From Botrimarina mediterranea (GTDB lineage: Bacteria > Planctomycetota > Planctomycetia > Pirellulales > Lacipirellulaceae): a DNA stretch of 64,000 bases. The notes below the pieces were generated by a model, which saw only the letters and a program-made list of their open reading frames with translations, did no database searches and was not told the DNA's origin. A program made the position numbers and the translations under genes. Shown one piece after another: positions 12,035 through 21,092 of the stretch. The first letter of the stretch is position 1. Every line of letters starts with the position of its first letter. The stretch spans positions 1,459,363 to 1,523,362 of the forward strand of contig NZ_CP036349.1 in assembly GCF_007753265.1 (NCBI RefSeq). Reading direction: 5' to 3'.

Positions 12035-13420
12035 ATGGATCAGGTCAAAGTCGTCCTCGCCTGGCTTAAACAACATCACTTCTGGGTGTTGTCGGTCCTT
12101 GTCGTCGTGATCACGCTCGGCGTGTGGTACACCGCGTCGTCATCGGTCGCGAGTCAGACGAAGGCCAATATCTCGAAGATCGAAAGCGAGTTCTCGTCCA
12201 TCCAGCAGATCATTGGCAAGCCGTTCAAGCCGAACGACGGTGTCAATAAAGCGCAGAAAGAAGAAACAGAGAAGCTCGCCGAAGACGTGCTGCGTGAGTG
12301 GCAGGGGCTCTACAAGATTCAGAAAGAAGAAGTCTTGATCTGGCCGCCTGAGTTGGGCGATCGCTTCGTCAATGCGGTGAAGGACGCCAAGTTTGGCGAC
12401 CGGATCAGCCCCCGCAACCGTGAGATCTACGTCAACTACATCAAAGAGACCTTCCCGTCGCTGGTCGAGATCGTCGACGCCGAGTTGCTCGCCGAAGACG
12501 CTTCGGGCGGCGGCGGTCGCGCCTTTGGCGGCGGGCGTGGCGAGTTCGGTGGTCGTGGAGGTGAGTTCGCTGGCGGCGCCGACGGAGAGACGTCCAATCA
12601 TCTCGTCCAGTGGCTCGACCAAGGCGACCTCCGTGCGAGGTTGTCGCCCGAGTCGGTGACCGACCTCCAGGCCTGGGTGCTGCAGGAGGATCTGTGGGTC
12701 TACCGCACGCTGCTCCAGGCGATCGCGAACACCAACGAGGCGACCGGCGCCACGCGTCGCGACCGCGCCGCGATCCCGACCATCATCGAGATGAAGGTTG
12801 GCCGCGCCGCGAGTCAGAGGGACACGGCCCAACTCGTTCCGCCTGAGACGAGCGTCTCCTCAGGAAGTGAATTCGGCGGCGGCGGTGACTTCGGTCGTGG
12901 CGGCGGCGGCGAATTCGGCGGCGGCGGAGAATTTGGTCGCGGCGGCGGTGGTGGCGAGTTCGGCGGCGGGGGGGGCTTTGGCGGACGGGGCTCATTCGAA
13001 GAGGGAGGGACCGAGGGCGCCGATCCCAATACCGCCATGCTGGCCGGACGTTACCTCGGCGACGACGGCAAGCCACGGACGGACGTCCCCGCCGACCTCA
13101 ACTTCGGCGGTGAGTTCAAGCGACTGCCGGTGCGGATGGTCCTGGAGATGGACACCAAGTGGCTCGGCACGCTTATGTGGGAGCTGGCGAACGCCCCCTT
13201 GCAGGTGCAGGTCGAGCAGGTCCGCTTCAACCCCGAGGGTGAAGCTGGCCAAGCGGCGCGCGGATTCGCAGGCGGTGGCGAAGTCGCCGCTTTCGATCGG
13301 CGTCCGACCAAGGGGACCGTCATCCTGCACGGCATCGTGTACATTTTTAACCAGCCCGATCCGTCGATCCTGCCGTCCGAAGGGGCGGACGCGACCGACG
13401 CGATGGCGGCGGTTGAGTAA
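12035..13420 (+). CDS. Membrane-anchored Gly-rich protein of the pilus operon (PilN/PilO position)
   Basis: 461 residues with a short cytoplasmic start, one TM helix (about residues 14-33, FWVLSVLVVVITLGVWY), then a coiled-coil-like segment and a periplasmic body. Two Gly-rich blocks with GEFGG repeats interrupt it (about residues 155-180 and 275-325). The topology and position between pilM and the secretin match PilN or PilO, which form the inner-membrane alignment complex, but I see no residue-level signature. The next gene carries the same GEFGG repeats, suggesting the two proteins share a surface or a partner. The 39-bp gap to pilM supports one operon. Confidence 0.7.
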   Translation: MDQVKVVLAWLKQHHFWVLSVLVVVITLGVWYTASSSVASQTKANISKIESEFSSIQQIIGKPFKPNDGVNKAQKEETEKLAEDVLREWQGLYKIQKEEVLIWPPELGDRFVNAVKDAKFGDRISPRNREIYVNYIKETFPSLVEIVDAELLAEDASGGGGRAFGGGRGEFGGRGGEFAGGADGETSNHLVQWLDQGDLRARLSPESVTDLQAWVLQEDLWVYRTLLQAIANTNEATGATRRDRAAIPTIIEMKVGRAASQRDTAQLVPPETSVSSGSEFGGGGDFGRGGGGEFGGGGEFGRGGGGGEFGGGGGFGGRGSFEEGGTEGADPNTAMLAGRYLGDDGKPRTDVPADLNFGGEFKRLPVRMVLEMDTKWLGTLMWELANAPLQVQVEQVRFNPEGEAGQAARGFAGGGEVAAFDRRPTKGTVILHGIVYIFNQPDPSILPSEGADATDAMAAVE

Positions 13421-13491
13421 CCCGAATCTTTCGACCTAACCCGTCGCGGGGCCTTGTCAGGCGGCCCCCACCAACCCACACGGAATGCGGC

Positions 13492-15543
13492 ATGGCCGGG
13501 AACAACAAAGGCGGCGGCATCAAGCAGCTCGCCATTCAGCACGTCGAAAAAGTGGTCGCTGTCGTCCTCGTCGGCGCCGCGGGCTACTTGGCGTATTCGT
13601 CGCTGAGCGTGCAGGGGCTCTCCAAGGCGCCCAACGACTTGATGACGCAAGCCGGCACCGCCAAGACGTCGTGGGAGACGGCGCCGATATCGGAAGTCCC
13701 GGAAGGCGAGTTCAGGCCCGCTTACCCGATTGCGTCGCCCAACCTACTCAAGAACCTCCCGGAGAAACCGTACAAAGAGCCAAGCGGCCTCAACCGTTCG
13801 GTCGTGCCACCGGTGGTGGACCGGACCGACCCGAAGCTGCTCCCCGCCACGGACTTGGAAGGGGGCGCGGTGACAGCGATCTTTGCGTTCGAGAGCAAAG
13901 AAGAGGCCGAGAAGCGAATCCGTGAGGAGCGCGCCAGAGAACAGCGTGAGAAGCTGGAGCAAGAGGCGGCGCGCGAACGCAATGAGGGTGAACTCCTCGG
14001 CGGTGGCGGACGCGGCGGTCGAGGCGGCGGTTTCAACGATGCCGGCGAGCCGACCGTGGACGAGAAAGGTCGCAAGATTCGCCCGATCCCCGGCGGAGCC
14101 GTGCAGGAGGGCGTCGTTACCGGGGGCTACGAGCGTTTCCAGGCGTCGTCGGTCGCCTATGTGCTCGCCAAAGCGCCGGTCCTCGATCAGGCCAAGATCT
14201 ACGAAGAGGCCCTCCGCGATTCCAAGGGCTACAACCCGGCACTCGACGTCCCGCAGTACGCCGGCGTCATCGTCGAGCGTGCCGAAGTCACCGGCGATGA
14301 GGATGCCGAACTGAAGTGGGAGCAGGTCCAGTTCGGCGACGTGTCGGGCTCGAAGCCGCGCCGACCCTACTTGTCGGAGCGTTATCTGCTAGAGACGACC
14401 GCCGACTGGCTTCCCTGGCAGGAGCAGATCGTTGACGGACGCTATGTGCATCCGATCCTGACAATGCCGCTGCCGCCGCTGGTGCAACAGAATTGGAGTC
14501 CGGATGTCGTCCACAGCGACGCGCCGCTCCAAGCCGAGACCGACGCCAAGGCGGCGACCGCCAGCGCAACCGATCCCGGCGTCAACGAGCCGCTTCCCGA
14601 GATACGGGAAGGCGATTCGGGCTTCGGCCGGGTGGGCGGGACGGCCGGTCCCGGCGGCGAGTTCGGTGGCCGTGGTGGTCGCCAGCCGACGCCGCGCGGC
14701 TTTGGCGGGCGTGGTGAGTTCGGAGGTGGGGGCGAGTTCGGCGGGCGTGGCGGTCGCGGCGAGTTTGGCGGAGGAGCTTACGCGGGCCGCGGCGGCGGTC
14801 GTGGACCCGGCGCCATGGGCGACTTCACGATCGACCCGGACGTCCCCTTCGCGATGGTGCGAATCTTCGATTTCGGCGTGCAGCCGGGTCGTCAGTACCG
14901 CTACCGGGTGAAGCTCGTGCTGAGCGACGTCAACGACATTAGCCCCAGCACCGGCCGGCCCGACATCGCTGGCGCCCTCTCGTCGGAAGTAACCGCGCGG
15001 GTCCAAGGGAGTAGGAACCCCTACCTGCAGACCGAGTGGAGCGAGCCGAGCTCGATCATCTCGGTGCCGATGGCGGGTGACGCACTGGTTGAAGGGGCGA
15101 AGCTCCCCAGCGGCAAGTCGCTGCCTTCCGAGGGAACCGTCGATCTGCTGGTTCAGTCGTACGCGCTCGACGACGACCGCCGCGCAATCAAGGCGGGCGT
15201 CGAGGAGTCTTTCCGGATCGGCTCGGTGCTCAACCTCGTTGAGAACACCGAGGTCGTCAGCGCCGACGGGCAGAACCTTGTGGAGATGAAGTCGTTCAAG
15301 TTCCGCACGGGGCTCACCTTGTGCGACTTCCAGGGCGGCGAAGAGCTTCCTGGAAAGAAGACCGCGCCGGTGAAGGCGTTGTTCATGGATGCGGCGGGGC
15401 GACTCTTCGTCCACGACCAACTCGACGACCGCACGGCCGTGCAGAACTACAAGAACCTGTTCGATGAGAACGCCGCGAACGCTGGCGGCGGGTTTATGCC
15501 CCGCGGCGGCGGAGGGCGTGGCGGCCGCGGCGAATTCCGTTGA
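13492..15543 (+). CDS. Membrane-anchored Gly-rich protein of the pilus operon (PilP-like position)
   Basis: 683 residues. One TM helix lies near residues 19-38 (VVAVVLVGAAGYLAYSSL) after a basic start, followed by a long periplasmic part. A charged helix (EEAEKRIREERAREQREKL) precedes the first Gly-rich block. A larger block with GEFGG/GGRGG repeats covers about residues 385-440, and the tail is again GGGGRGGRG. The segments between, with FAMVRIFDFGVQPGRQYRYR, look like a beta domain. The gene lies directly before the secretin, where pilP normally is, and may link the inner-membrane complex to the secretin. Function by position only. Confidence 0.65.
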   Translation: MAGNNKGGGIKQLAIQHVEKVVAVVLVGAAGYLAYSSLSVQGLSKAPNDLMTQAGTAKTSWETAPISEVPEGEFRPAYPIASPNLLKNLPEKPYKEPSGLNRSVVPPVVDRTDPKLLPATDLEGGAVTAIFAFESKEEAEKRIREERAREQREKLEQEAARERNEGELLGGGGRGGRGGGFNDAGEPTVDEKGRKIRPIPGGAVQEGVVTGGYERFQASSVAYVLAKAPVLDQAKIYEEALRDSKGYNPALDVPQYAGVIVERAEVTGDEDAELKWEQVQFGDVSGSKPRRPYLSERYLLETTADWLPWQEQIVDGRYVHPILTMPLPPLVQQNWSPDVVHSDAPLQAETDAKAATASATDPGVNEPLPEIREGDSGFGRVGGTAGPGGEFGGRGGRQPTPRGFGGRGEFGGGGEFGGRGGRGEFGGGAYAGRGGGRGPGAMGDFTIDPDVPFAMVRIFDFGVQPGRQYRYRVKLVLSDVNDISPSTGRPDIAGALSSEVTARVQGSRNPYLQTEWSEPSSIISVPMAGDALVEGAKLPSGKSLPSEGTVDLLVQSYALDDDRRAIKAGVEESFRIGSVLNLVENTEVVSADGQNLVEMKSFKFRTGLTLCDFQGGEELPGKKTAPVKALFMDAAGRLFVHDQLDDRTAVQNYKNLFDENAANAGGGFMPRGGGGRGGRGEFR

Positions 15544-15999
15544 GGCTGGGCAGGCTCACGGCTGCGTGAGCCCGGTTAGGGTGAGAACCATGAGGCCCTC
15601 TTCGTGGGGGCGCCGTTGCGTAGCGGCTCCTACGGCTCAGGCGTTATGGCGAGGAAGAGCTTGCTCTGCCGCCCGTTGAGTCCGCTTCTTTCTGAGCGTC
15701 AGTACGGGGCTCAAGCGTCGTGGACGGGGTTACCGGCGAGATTTTTCTAGAAACTGGCGTTGACCGGTTTTCTCGTAGCGGTTAATCACCCGCCGCTCTT
15801 CTACCCAGCCGCTGACCACTGGCCCGCACACGCAGGAGGCGTCGTGAGGACCAGCGGGCGTTCGCGCCCGAGGGAGGCGGCCGCAGGAGCACGCCCAACG
15901 ACCGCCCCCCGCTGCGCCGATTGCGTCGCGTCGTGGAGGTTCGCCCGACTAATGCGCGCTTCGGAACGGAAGCGATCCAACGCAACAAGGAGAGTTGAG
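15544..15999 (+). other. Spacer upstream of the secretin gene
   Basis: About 456 bp without a supported gene, unusually long inside an operon. The frame is open back to 15760 but there is no start with a ribosome binding site before 16000. A candidate internal promoter lies at 15760-15788. The rest shows no clear structure. Confidence 0.5.
15760..15788 (+). promoter_or_regulatory. Candidate sigma-70 promoter for the secretin gene
   Basis: TTGACC (15760-15765) and TAATCA (15783-15788) are 17 bp apart. This would give the secretin its own promoter and a leader of roughly 200 nt. It is a match by eye only. Confidence 0.35.
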
Positions 16000-18900
16000 T
16001 TGAACGCGACACGGAAGTTTGCCGCCCTGGCGGCCGCCCTGGCGGCCCTGGCTAGCGGCCCGGCACTCGCCCAACAACCTGCAACGAGCGCTACGCAGCC
16101 ACGAGCGCTGCCGAAGCCGACCGATGCGTCGGCGGTGGGTCAGCGCTACACGCTCACCCCGGCCACGCCCACCGTCGGCGAGGCGACCGACAAGAAGGCC
16201 GTCTGTAAGCGGCTGTTGGTCGACGCCCGTGCGGCGATGACCGCCGGCGACACGGACAGGGCGCAGCAGTTGGTGGCGCGAGCCAGCCAGCTCGAAGTGC
16301 CCGCTTCGGCGTTCGCCAAGGGCGAGGACACGCCGGCGAAGCTGGCCCTCGAGCTCCGTCAGCCGGCGCGTCACTACGACACCGCCGTGATGACAACCGG
16401 CGCGGCCTGGGAACAGACGGGCGCCGATTACGCCCGGCAAGCGATGCACGTCCCCGAGACGGACGGCACCGAACTCCAGCCCGCGGCCGCGATGGTCGGC
16501 GGCGACAACGTCCCGCGTCTGGCGCAGTTGCCGCTGACGGGCGAGTCCGTCCAGGCCGAGCCGGCCGCGGCGGCGCGTCTGCTTGCCGAGGGCGAGCAGA
16601 AGCTCCGTGAGGGCGACCTCGACAGCGCCTTCGAAAAGTTCCAAGCCGCCAGCGATGGCCGCAGCGGCCTCGACGCCGGCGCCCAGCGTCGCCTCGACGA
16701 CCACCTGCGGATGTTCGGTGGAGTTGCGTCCGGTGAGCCGGCGCCGCTCAGTGTGCCGGCGGTGGACGCGTCGATGATCGATCAGACGGACCAGGACCAG
16801 CAGGTGCTGGCCCGCAAGCTCGCCTCGACCGTGGGACAGGCCCAGGTCGAGTCGCGCGAGATCCGCGAATCCGACCCGCGGCGTTCGTTGGAGATTCTCG
16901 AGACCGCGCGACAAGAGGTTGAGGCCTCGGGCATCAACCAAGAGTACCGGGATCAACTGGTACGCCGCGTCGATCGGTCGATCGACGACGCCAACAAGTA
17001 CATCGAAGCGAACAAGGCGCAGATCGAACTCGACGAGACGAACGCCGCCGTTCTCGATGAAATCGACAGCGAGAATCTCGCTGAGCAGCGCAAGCGCGAG
17101 AAGATGCAGCAGCTGATCGAGGAGTACAACGACCTGCAAGGCGAGTACCGCATCGAAGAAGCCGAGGTCGTCGCCAAGCGGCTCAAAGAGCTGGCCCCGG
17201 ATGACCCGGTTGCGATTCAGGTGTGGGAATTCGCGAAGCTCCAACGTCGCAACGCAATCAATAACGGCCTCCGCGATCAGCGTGATATCGCGAACTGGGA
17301 AGCTTGGAAGGGCGTCGATGAGGCCGCTATCCCCAACGTCTTCGACGGGCAAGAAATGAAGTTCGCCAAGGACTGGGATCAGCTAAGGCGGCGCAAGGGA
17401 CTGGCCGACGGGCGTAACCAGCTTTCGCCTCGTGAGCAGGACATCCGCCGCAAGCTGAAGACGCCGGTGCAGCTTCGCTACACCGACCGTCCGCTGGCGG
17501 AGGTGATGGACGCGCTGGCCAAGATGACCGGAGTCGACATCTACCTCGACCCGCGCGGCATGAACCAAGAGGGTGTCTCGAGCGACACGCCCGTCACGAT
17601 CAACATCAACAGCGAGATCTCGCTGGAGAGCGCGCTAAACCTGATCCTCGATCCCCTGCACATGGGTTTCACGGTGAAGGACGAGGTGCTCAAGGTCACC
17701 AGCATCTCGCTCCGCGACGGCGAGCTGCAGCGTGAGGTGTACTACGTCGCGGATTTGGTGATTCCGATCCCCAACTTCCTGCCGAGCAACAACATCGGCC
17801 TGCAAGGGCTGATCAACGACGCTCTGGCGGTGACCAGCGCCGGCGCCGGTGGCCTCGGTGGCCCCGGGCCGATCTCGCTGGCGGGACCGACCGGCGCCCC
17901 CGGCGGCGCCCAGAACCCGAACGTCCTGGCGCAGAACTTCGCCCCCTCGGGCCAGATCGGCGCGGCGCCGGGTCAGTTGACCACGGGCCCCGGCGGCCTC
18001 GGTGGCGCGGCGTCGGCGGACTTCGATTCGCTGATCGAGTTGATCACCTCGACGATCGCCTCGGACACCTGGGCCGAGAACGGCGGCGGCGAGGCGGAGA
18101 TCCGCCCGTTCCCGACGAACCTCAGCCTCGTCGTAAGCCAGACGCAGTCGGTCCACGAAGAGATCGCCGACCTGCTCGAGCAGTTGCGTCGTCTGCAAGA
18201 CCTGCAGGTGACGATCGAGGTCCGCTTTATCCGTCTCAGCGACGACTTCTTCGAGCGGATCGGCATCGACTTCGACATGAACATCAACGACAAAATCCTC
18301 GGCACCGACGAGCTCACGCAGACGTCGAACCCGGTCGCCGCGGCGTCGTTCGGTGAGAGCGTCCGCAACGGCATCCAACGCACCCGTACGGGGGCCACGG
18401 TAGGCGTGCAGGCGCCACTGGTAGGCGACTTAGCGCAGGTGACCGCGGACCTCGACATACCGTTCCGGCAAGGGAGTTTCAACGTCGCGCAGCCACAGTT
18501 CGGCGGGTTCAACCCCTCCACGGCGGCGACGTTCGGCTTCGCGATCCTCAGTGACATCGAGGCGTACTTCTTGATCAACGCCGCTCAGGGCGACACGCGC
18601 ACCAACGTGCTCAACGCCCCGAAGGTGACGTTGTTCAACGGTCAGCAGGCCTTCGTGTCGGACACGTCGCAGTCGCCGTTCGTGATCAGCGTGATCCCGG
18701 TGGTCGGCGAGTTCGCCGCCGCCCAGCAGCCGGTGATCGTGGTGCTCAACGAAGGGACACTGATGTCGATCCAAGCGGTCGTCTCCGAAGACCGGCGTTA
18801 CGTCCGGTTGACGGTCGTGCCGTTCTTTAGCGAGATCGGTGATGTCGACGTCTTCACGTTCGATGGCTCGACGACGACGAACGCGTCGGCGTCTAGCAAC

Positions 18901-19248
18901 ACGACGGACGGCGACGACGACGGCACCAACGAGTCGGCCAACCTGTCGGAGAACCGGCAGATCACGACGGCCGGCACCACGGTGCAGCTGCCAACGTTCC
19001 AGTTCGTGTCGGTGACGACCACCGTTAGCGTGCCCGACGGCGGCACGGTGCTGTTGGGTGGAATTAAACGGCTGAGCGAAGGGCGCCGTGAGTTCGGCGT
19101 GCCGTTGCTGTCGAAGGTTCCCTACATCAACCGCCTGTTCCGCAACGTCGGCATCGGCCGCGAGACGGACAGCCTGATGATGATGGTCACGCCGCGGATC
19201 ATCATCCAGGAAGAGGAAGAGCAGAAGCTCGGCCTCGCGGGGAATTAG
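16000..19248 (+). CDS. Secretin of the type II/IV secretion-pilus family (PilQ/GspD-like)
   Basis: 1082 residues, an outer-membrane secretin ring that lets the pilus or substrate exit. I start it at the TTG at 16000: AAGGAGAG lies 5 nt upstream, and the protein then opens with a clear signal peptide (KFAALAAALAALASGPALAQQ). Residues ~30-480 are helical and Glu/Ala-rich with possible TPR-like units. An STN-like domain begins near 485 (TPVQLRYTDRPLAEVMDALA). A Gly/Pro-rich loop covers about 605-670. The secretin core covers about 750-1080, with VPDGGTVLLGGIKR near 1010 and VPLLSKVPYINRLF after it, both diagnostic. The domain order and operon position support PilQ, but the long N-terminal half is unusual. 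Confidence 0.9.
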   Translation: MNATRKFAALAAALAALASGPALAQQPATSATQPRALPKPTDASAVGQRYTLTPATPTVGEATDKKAVCKRLLVDARAAMTAGDTDRAQQLVARASQLEVPASAFAKGEDTPAKLALELRQPARHYDTAVMTTGAAWEQTGADYARQAMHVPETDGTELQPAAAMVGGDNVPRLAQLPLTGESVQAEPAAAARLLAEGEQKLREGDLDSAFEKFQAASDGRSGLDAGAQRRLDDHLRMFGGVASGEPAPLSVPAVDASMIDQTDQDQQVLARKLASTVGQAQVESREIRESDPRRSLEILETARQEVEASGINQEYRDQLVRRVDRSIDDANKYIEANKAQIELDETNAAVLDEIDSENLAEQRKREKMQQLIEEYNDLQGEYRIEEAEVVAKRLKELAPDDPVAIQVWEFAKLQRRNAINNGLRDQRDIANWEAWKGVDEAAIPNVFDGQEMKFAKDWDQLRRRKGLADGRNQLSPREQDIRRKLKTPVQLRYTDRPLAEVMDALAKMTGVDIYLDPRGMNQEGVSSDTPVTININSEISLESALNLILDPLHMGFTVKDEVLKVTSISLRDGELQREVYYVADLVIPIPNFLPSNNIGLQGLINDALAVTSAGAGGLGGPGPISLAGPTGAPGGAQNPNVLAQNFAPSGQIGAAPGQLTTGPGGLGGAASADFDSLIELITSTIASDTWAENGGGEAEIRPFPTNLSLVVSQTQSVHEEIADLLEQLRRLQDLQVTIEVRFIRLSDDFFERIGIDFDMNINDKILGTDELTQTSNPVAAASFGESVRNGIQRTRTGATVGVQAPLVGDLAQVTADLDIPFRQGSFNVAQPQFGGFNPSTAATFGFAILSDIEAYFLINAAQGDTRTNVLNAPKVTLFNGQQAFVSDTSQSPFVISVIPVVGEFAAAQQPVIVVLNEGTLMSIQAVVSEDRRYVRLTVVPFFSEIGDVDVFTFDGSTTTNASASSNTTDGDDDGTNESANLSENRQITTAGTTVQLPTFQFVSVTTTVSVPDGGTVLLGGIKRLSEGRREFGVPLLSKVPYINRLFRNVGIGRETDSLMMMVTPRIIIQEEEEQKLGLAGN

Positions 19249-19331
19249 TTAGTGGGCAGGGGGCGGTCGGCAGTGGGCAGTTGTGAGGGCCTGACGCCGC
19301 GAGCCTGACGCCAGTGCGAAACGACAATTTG

Positions 19332-19367
19332 GGGCCGTCGGTGAGCGATCACCGGCGGCCCTTTTTT
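19332..19367 (+). terminator. Rho-independent terminator of the pilus operon
   Basis: A 13-bp stem with one G-U pair (19332-19344 with 19349-19361) closes a GCGA tetraloop and is followed by six T. It lies about 85 bp after the secretin stop on the plus strand. Confidence 0.9.
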
Positions 19368-19390
19368 ATTGCTTGCGACGAAAAGCCGCC

Positions 19391-19460
19391 CCTTTGCGCC
19401 TCGGCGGCTTTGCGTGAGGCTACGCTGGTTGACTCACGCAAAGGCGCCGAGGCGCAAAGG
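19391..19460. repeat. Inverted repeat, CTTTGCG/CGCAAAG word family
   Basis: Arms 19391-19418 and 19433-19460 pair almost perfectly over 28 bp. Each arm contains variations of CTTTGCG joined to CCTCGGCG. The right arm ends 10 bp before the start of the DUF423 gene and is adjacent to its ribosome binding site. Confidence 0.75.
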
Positions 19461-19470
19461 AAACCGAAGG

Positions 19471-20100
19471 ATGTCGAAGTTGTTGGCGGCGGCGGGACTG
19501 CTGGGGGCGACGGCCGTAGGGCTGGGCGCTTACGCGGCGCATGGGCTCGATGACGCGCTCGCGGGCTTCGGCTATGCGGGCGATGAGCTAACGCACCGCG
19601 TCGATAACTTCGTGACGGCTTCGCGCTACCAATTGACGACCGCCGCGGCCGTGCTGGCGATCGCGCTGGCCGGCGCCGGGCGGCCGCTGCTGGCGAAGGC
19701 GGCCTGGCTGCTGGTGGCGGGGGTCGTCGTTTTCTCGGGGCTGCTCTACGTGCTGGCGTTCGTTGGCGACGGCATGCGCTGGCTCGGCGCGATCGTCCTG
19801 CTCGGCGGCTTAGCGATGATCGTCGGCTGGCTGCTGGCGGGGTTCGCCGCATTCACGCCCAGCAAACCTTCGGGATCAACCGAGTCCCGCGACCTCGCCG
19901 CCGAGTTGAATCGCTTGCAAGAAGTCATCAGCCATCAGCAGCAACTGGTGAATGACCTCAACGAAGCCGTCACCGCGGCGCGCGATGAGGTCGATGCAAC
20001 GGCGCGGCGTCAGCACGGCGTCGAGCTGACGGTCCGTCGCTTGGTGGACCTGCAAACAGCGGCCGAGGACTTGCCCGACGAGAAGCCGCCGCATTATTGA
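19471..20100 (+). CDS. DUF423-family membrane protein with C-terminal coiled coil
   Basis: 209 residues. The first ~125 are a DUF423 (YgdD/TMEM256-like) membrane domain: a conserved GAYAAHGL near the N-terminus, four hydrophobic segments, and the GDGMRWLGAIVLLGGLAMIVGWLL block typical of the family's end. DUF423 proteins usually stop there at about 120-130 residues. Here ~80 more follow as a coiled coil (AAELNRLQEVISHQQQLVND), which resembles the SlyX type in pattern. The start ATG at 19471 follows GAAGG closely. The function of DUF423 is unknown; I do not assign one. Confidence 0.75.
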   Translation: MSKLLAAAGLLGATAVGLGAYAAHGLDDALAGFGYAGDELTHRVDNFVTASRYQLTTAAAVLAIALAGAGRPLLAKAAWLLVAGVVVFSGLLYVLAFVGDGMRWLGAIVLLGGLAMIVGWLLAGFAAFTPSKPSGSTESRDLAAELNRLQEVISHQQQLVNDLNEAVTAARDEVDATARRQHGVELTVRRLVDLQTAAEDLPDEKPPHY

Positions 20101-20102
20101 AA

Positions 20103-20222
20103 GCGGTGGGTTACAACCGACCCTATGAACTGCCGGCGCCGCGATCGACCGAATACTTGTAGGGTGGGTCATGACCCACCGTTTACCGGGATATGTCGAG
20201 CGGTGGGTTGTTACCCACCCTA
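20103..20222. repeat. Inverted repeats, GGTGGGT/ACCCACC word family
   Basis: Three units: a degenerate one at ~20103-20125, a perfect 18-bp palindrome at 20163-20180 (GGTGGGTCA-TGACCCACC), and a hairpin at 20202-20218 (GGTGGGT-TGT-TACCCACC). They fill the spacer between convergent genes and may terminate both. The last bases touch the methyltransferase stop. Confidence 0.7.
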
Positions 20223-20957
20223 CGGAGCTGCGTTAGCCCAAGCTTTCAAATCGACTTCTTCCAGTGGTGAATCGTCGCGCGCGAAGAACAGCACGTGTTG
20301 CCAGGGTAGCTCGTCGAACTGGCCGACGAGCTTGTAGCCGTTGGCCTCGAACTCTTTGAGGCACTGCGCCTGTGTCATCTTGTGCAGCGGCTTGATGGGG
20401 ACGGCGGGGTCTTCGGCGCGGAACTCGACTAGCGCGACGCGTCCCTCGGGCCGGAGGCTCTCACGCATCTTGGCGAGCATCTCTGCGGGGTGAGAGAACT
20501 CGTGGTACACGTCCACGAGCAGCACGAGGTCCACCTCTCCCACTGGCAGACGCGGGTCGTTGACCTTCCCCTTGATGGTCTTGATGTTGGGGACGCTCCG
20601 CGCCTCGGCCCGCTCCTTGAGCATCTGCAGCATCTCGCGCTGGATATCGACCGCAAGGATTTTCCCTTTCGGGCCGACCTGCTCCGCCAGCGCCAGCGAG
20701 TAGAAGCCGTTGCCGCAACCGAGGTCGCAGACGGTTTGGCCGGGCCGGATGTCGAGGGCGGCGAGCAGCTTGGCGGGCTCTTCCTCACGCTCGCGCGACT
20801 CACGCACTAGCCACGGCGCGCCGAGGTAGTGCATCGTCTGCGCGATCGGCCTGCCGAGGTACTCGTCGCGGCCACGCTCGGGCCGCTGGGCTTCGGCGTT
20901 GCTAAAGAGGATGGAACCACAAAGGAACAAAGGAACGAAGTATCGGCTCGCCTTCAT
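20220..20957 (-). CDS. Class I SAM-dependent methyltransferase-like protein with signal peptide
   Basis: 245 residues. Residues 1-24 form a signal peptide (SRYFVPLFLCGSILFSNAEA). The rest is a class I methyltransferase fold: motif I VCDLGCGNGFYSLALAE, motif II acidic end LAVDIQREML, and LVLLVDVYHEF in the motif IV place. Export is odd because S-adenosylmethionine is cytoplasmic; the protein could be exported with a different activity, or the hydrophobic start could act as an anchor. The hydrophobic core of the signal is encoded by one arm of an intergenic inverted repeat (20917-20996), so this start may have been acquired secondarily. Start ATG at 20957 is preceded by AAGGGG. Substrate unknown. 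Confidence 0.8.
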   Translation of the reverse strand: MKASRYFVPLFLCGSILFSNAEAQRPERGRDEYLGRPIAQTMHYLGAPWLVRESREREEEPAKLLAALDIRPGQTVCDLGCGNGFYSLALAEQVGPKGKILAVDIQREMLQMLKERAEARSVPNIKTIKGKVNDPRLPVGEVDLVLLVDVYHEFSHPAEMLAKMRESLRPEGRVALVEFRAEDPAVPIKPLHKMTQAQCLKEFEANGYKLVGQFDELPWQHVLFFARDDSPLEEVDLKAWANAAP

Positions 20958-20996
20958 GCCCCTTGTTCCTTCGTTCCTTTGCGGTTCATTCTTCAT
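20917..20996. repeat. Inverted repeat, AAGGAACGA word family, overlapping a gene start
   Basis: The left arm (about 20917-20940) and right arm (about 20959-20996) are built from AAGGAAC/GTTCCTT words with GGAACCAC or GCGGTTC at the outer ends. The left arm lies inside the signal-peptide codons of the minus-strand methyltransferase; the right arm lies in its upstream region. Confidence 0.75.
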
Positions 20997-21092
20997 AGTC
21001 ACTACTTTACCACACCGCTCAAGTTGGCGAGGGCGGGCGAGCAGGGCATAATCGGGCGAATCTTTGGGACCTCTCCTCGCCTGGACGCCGCC

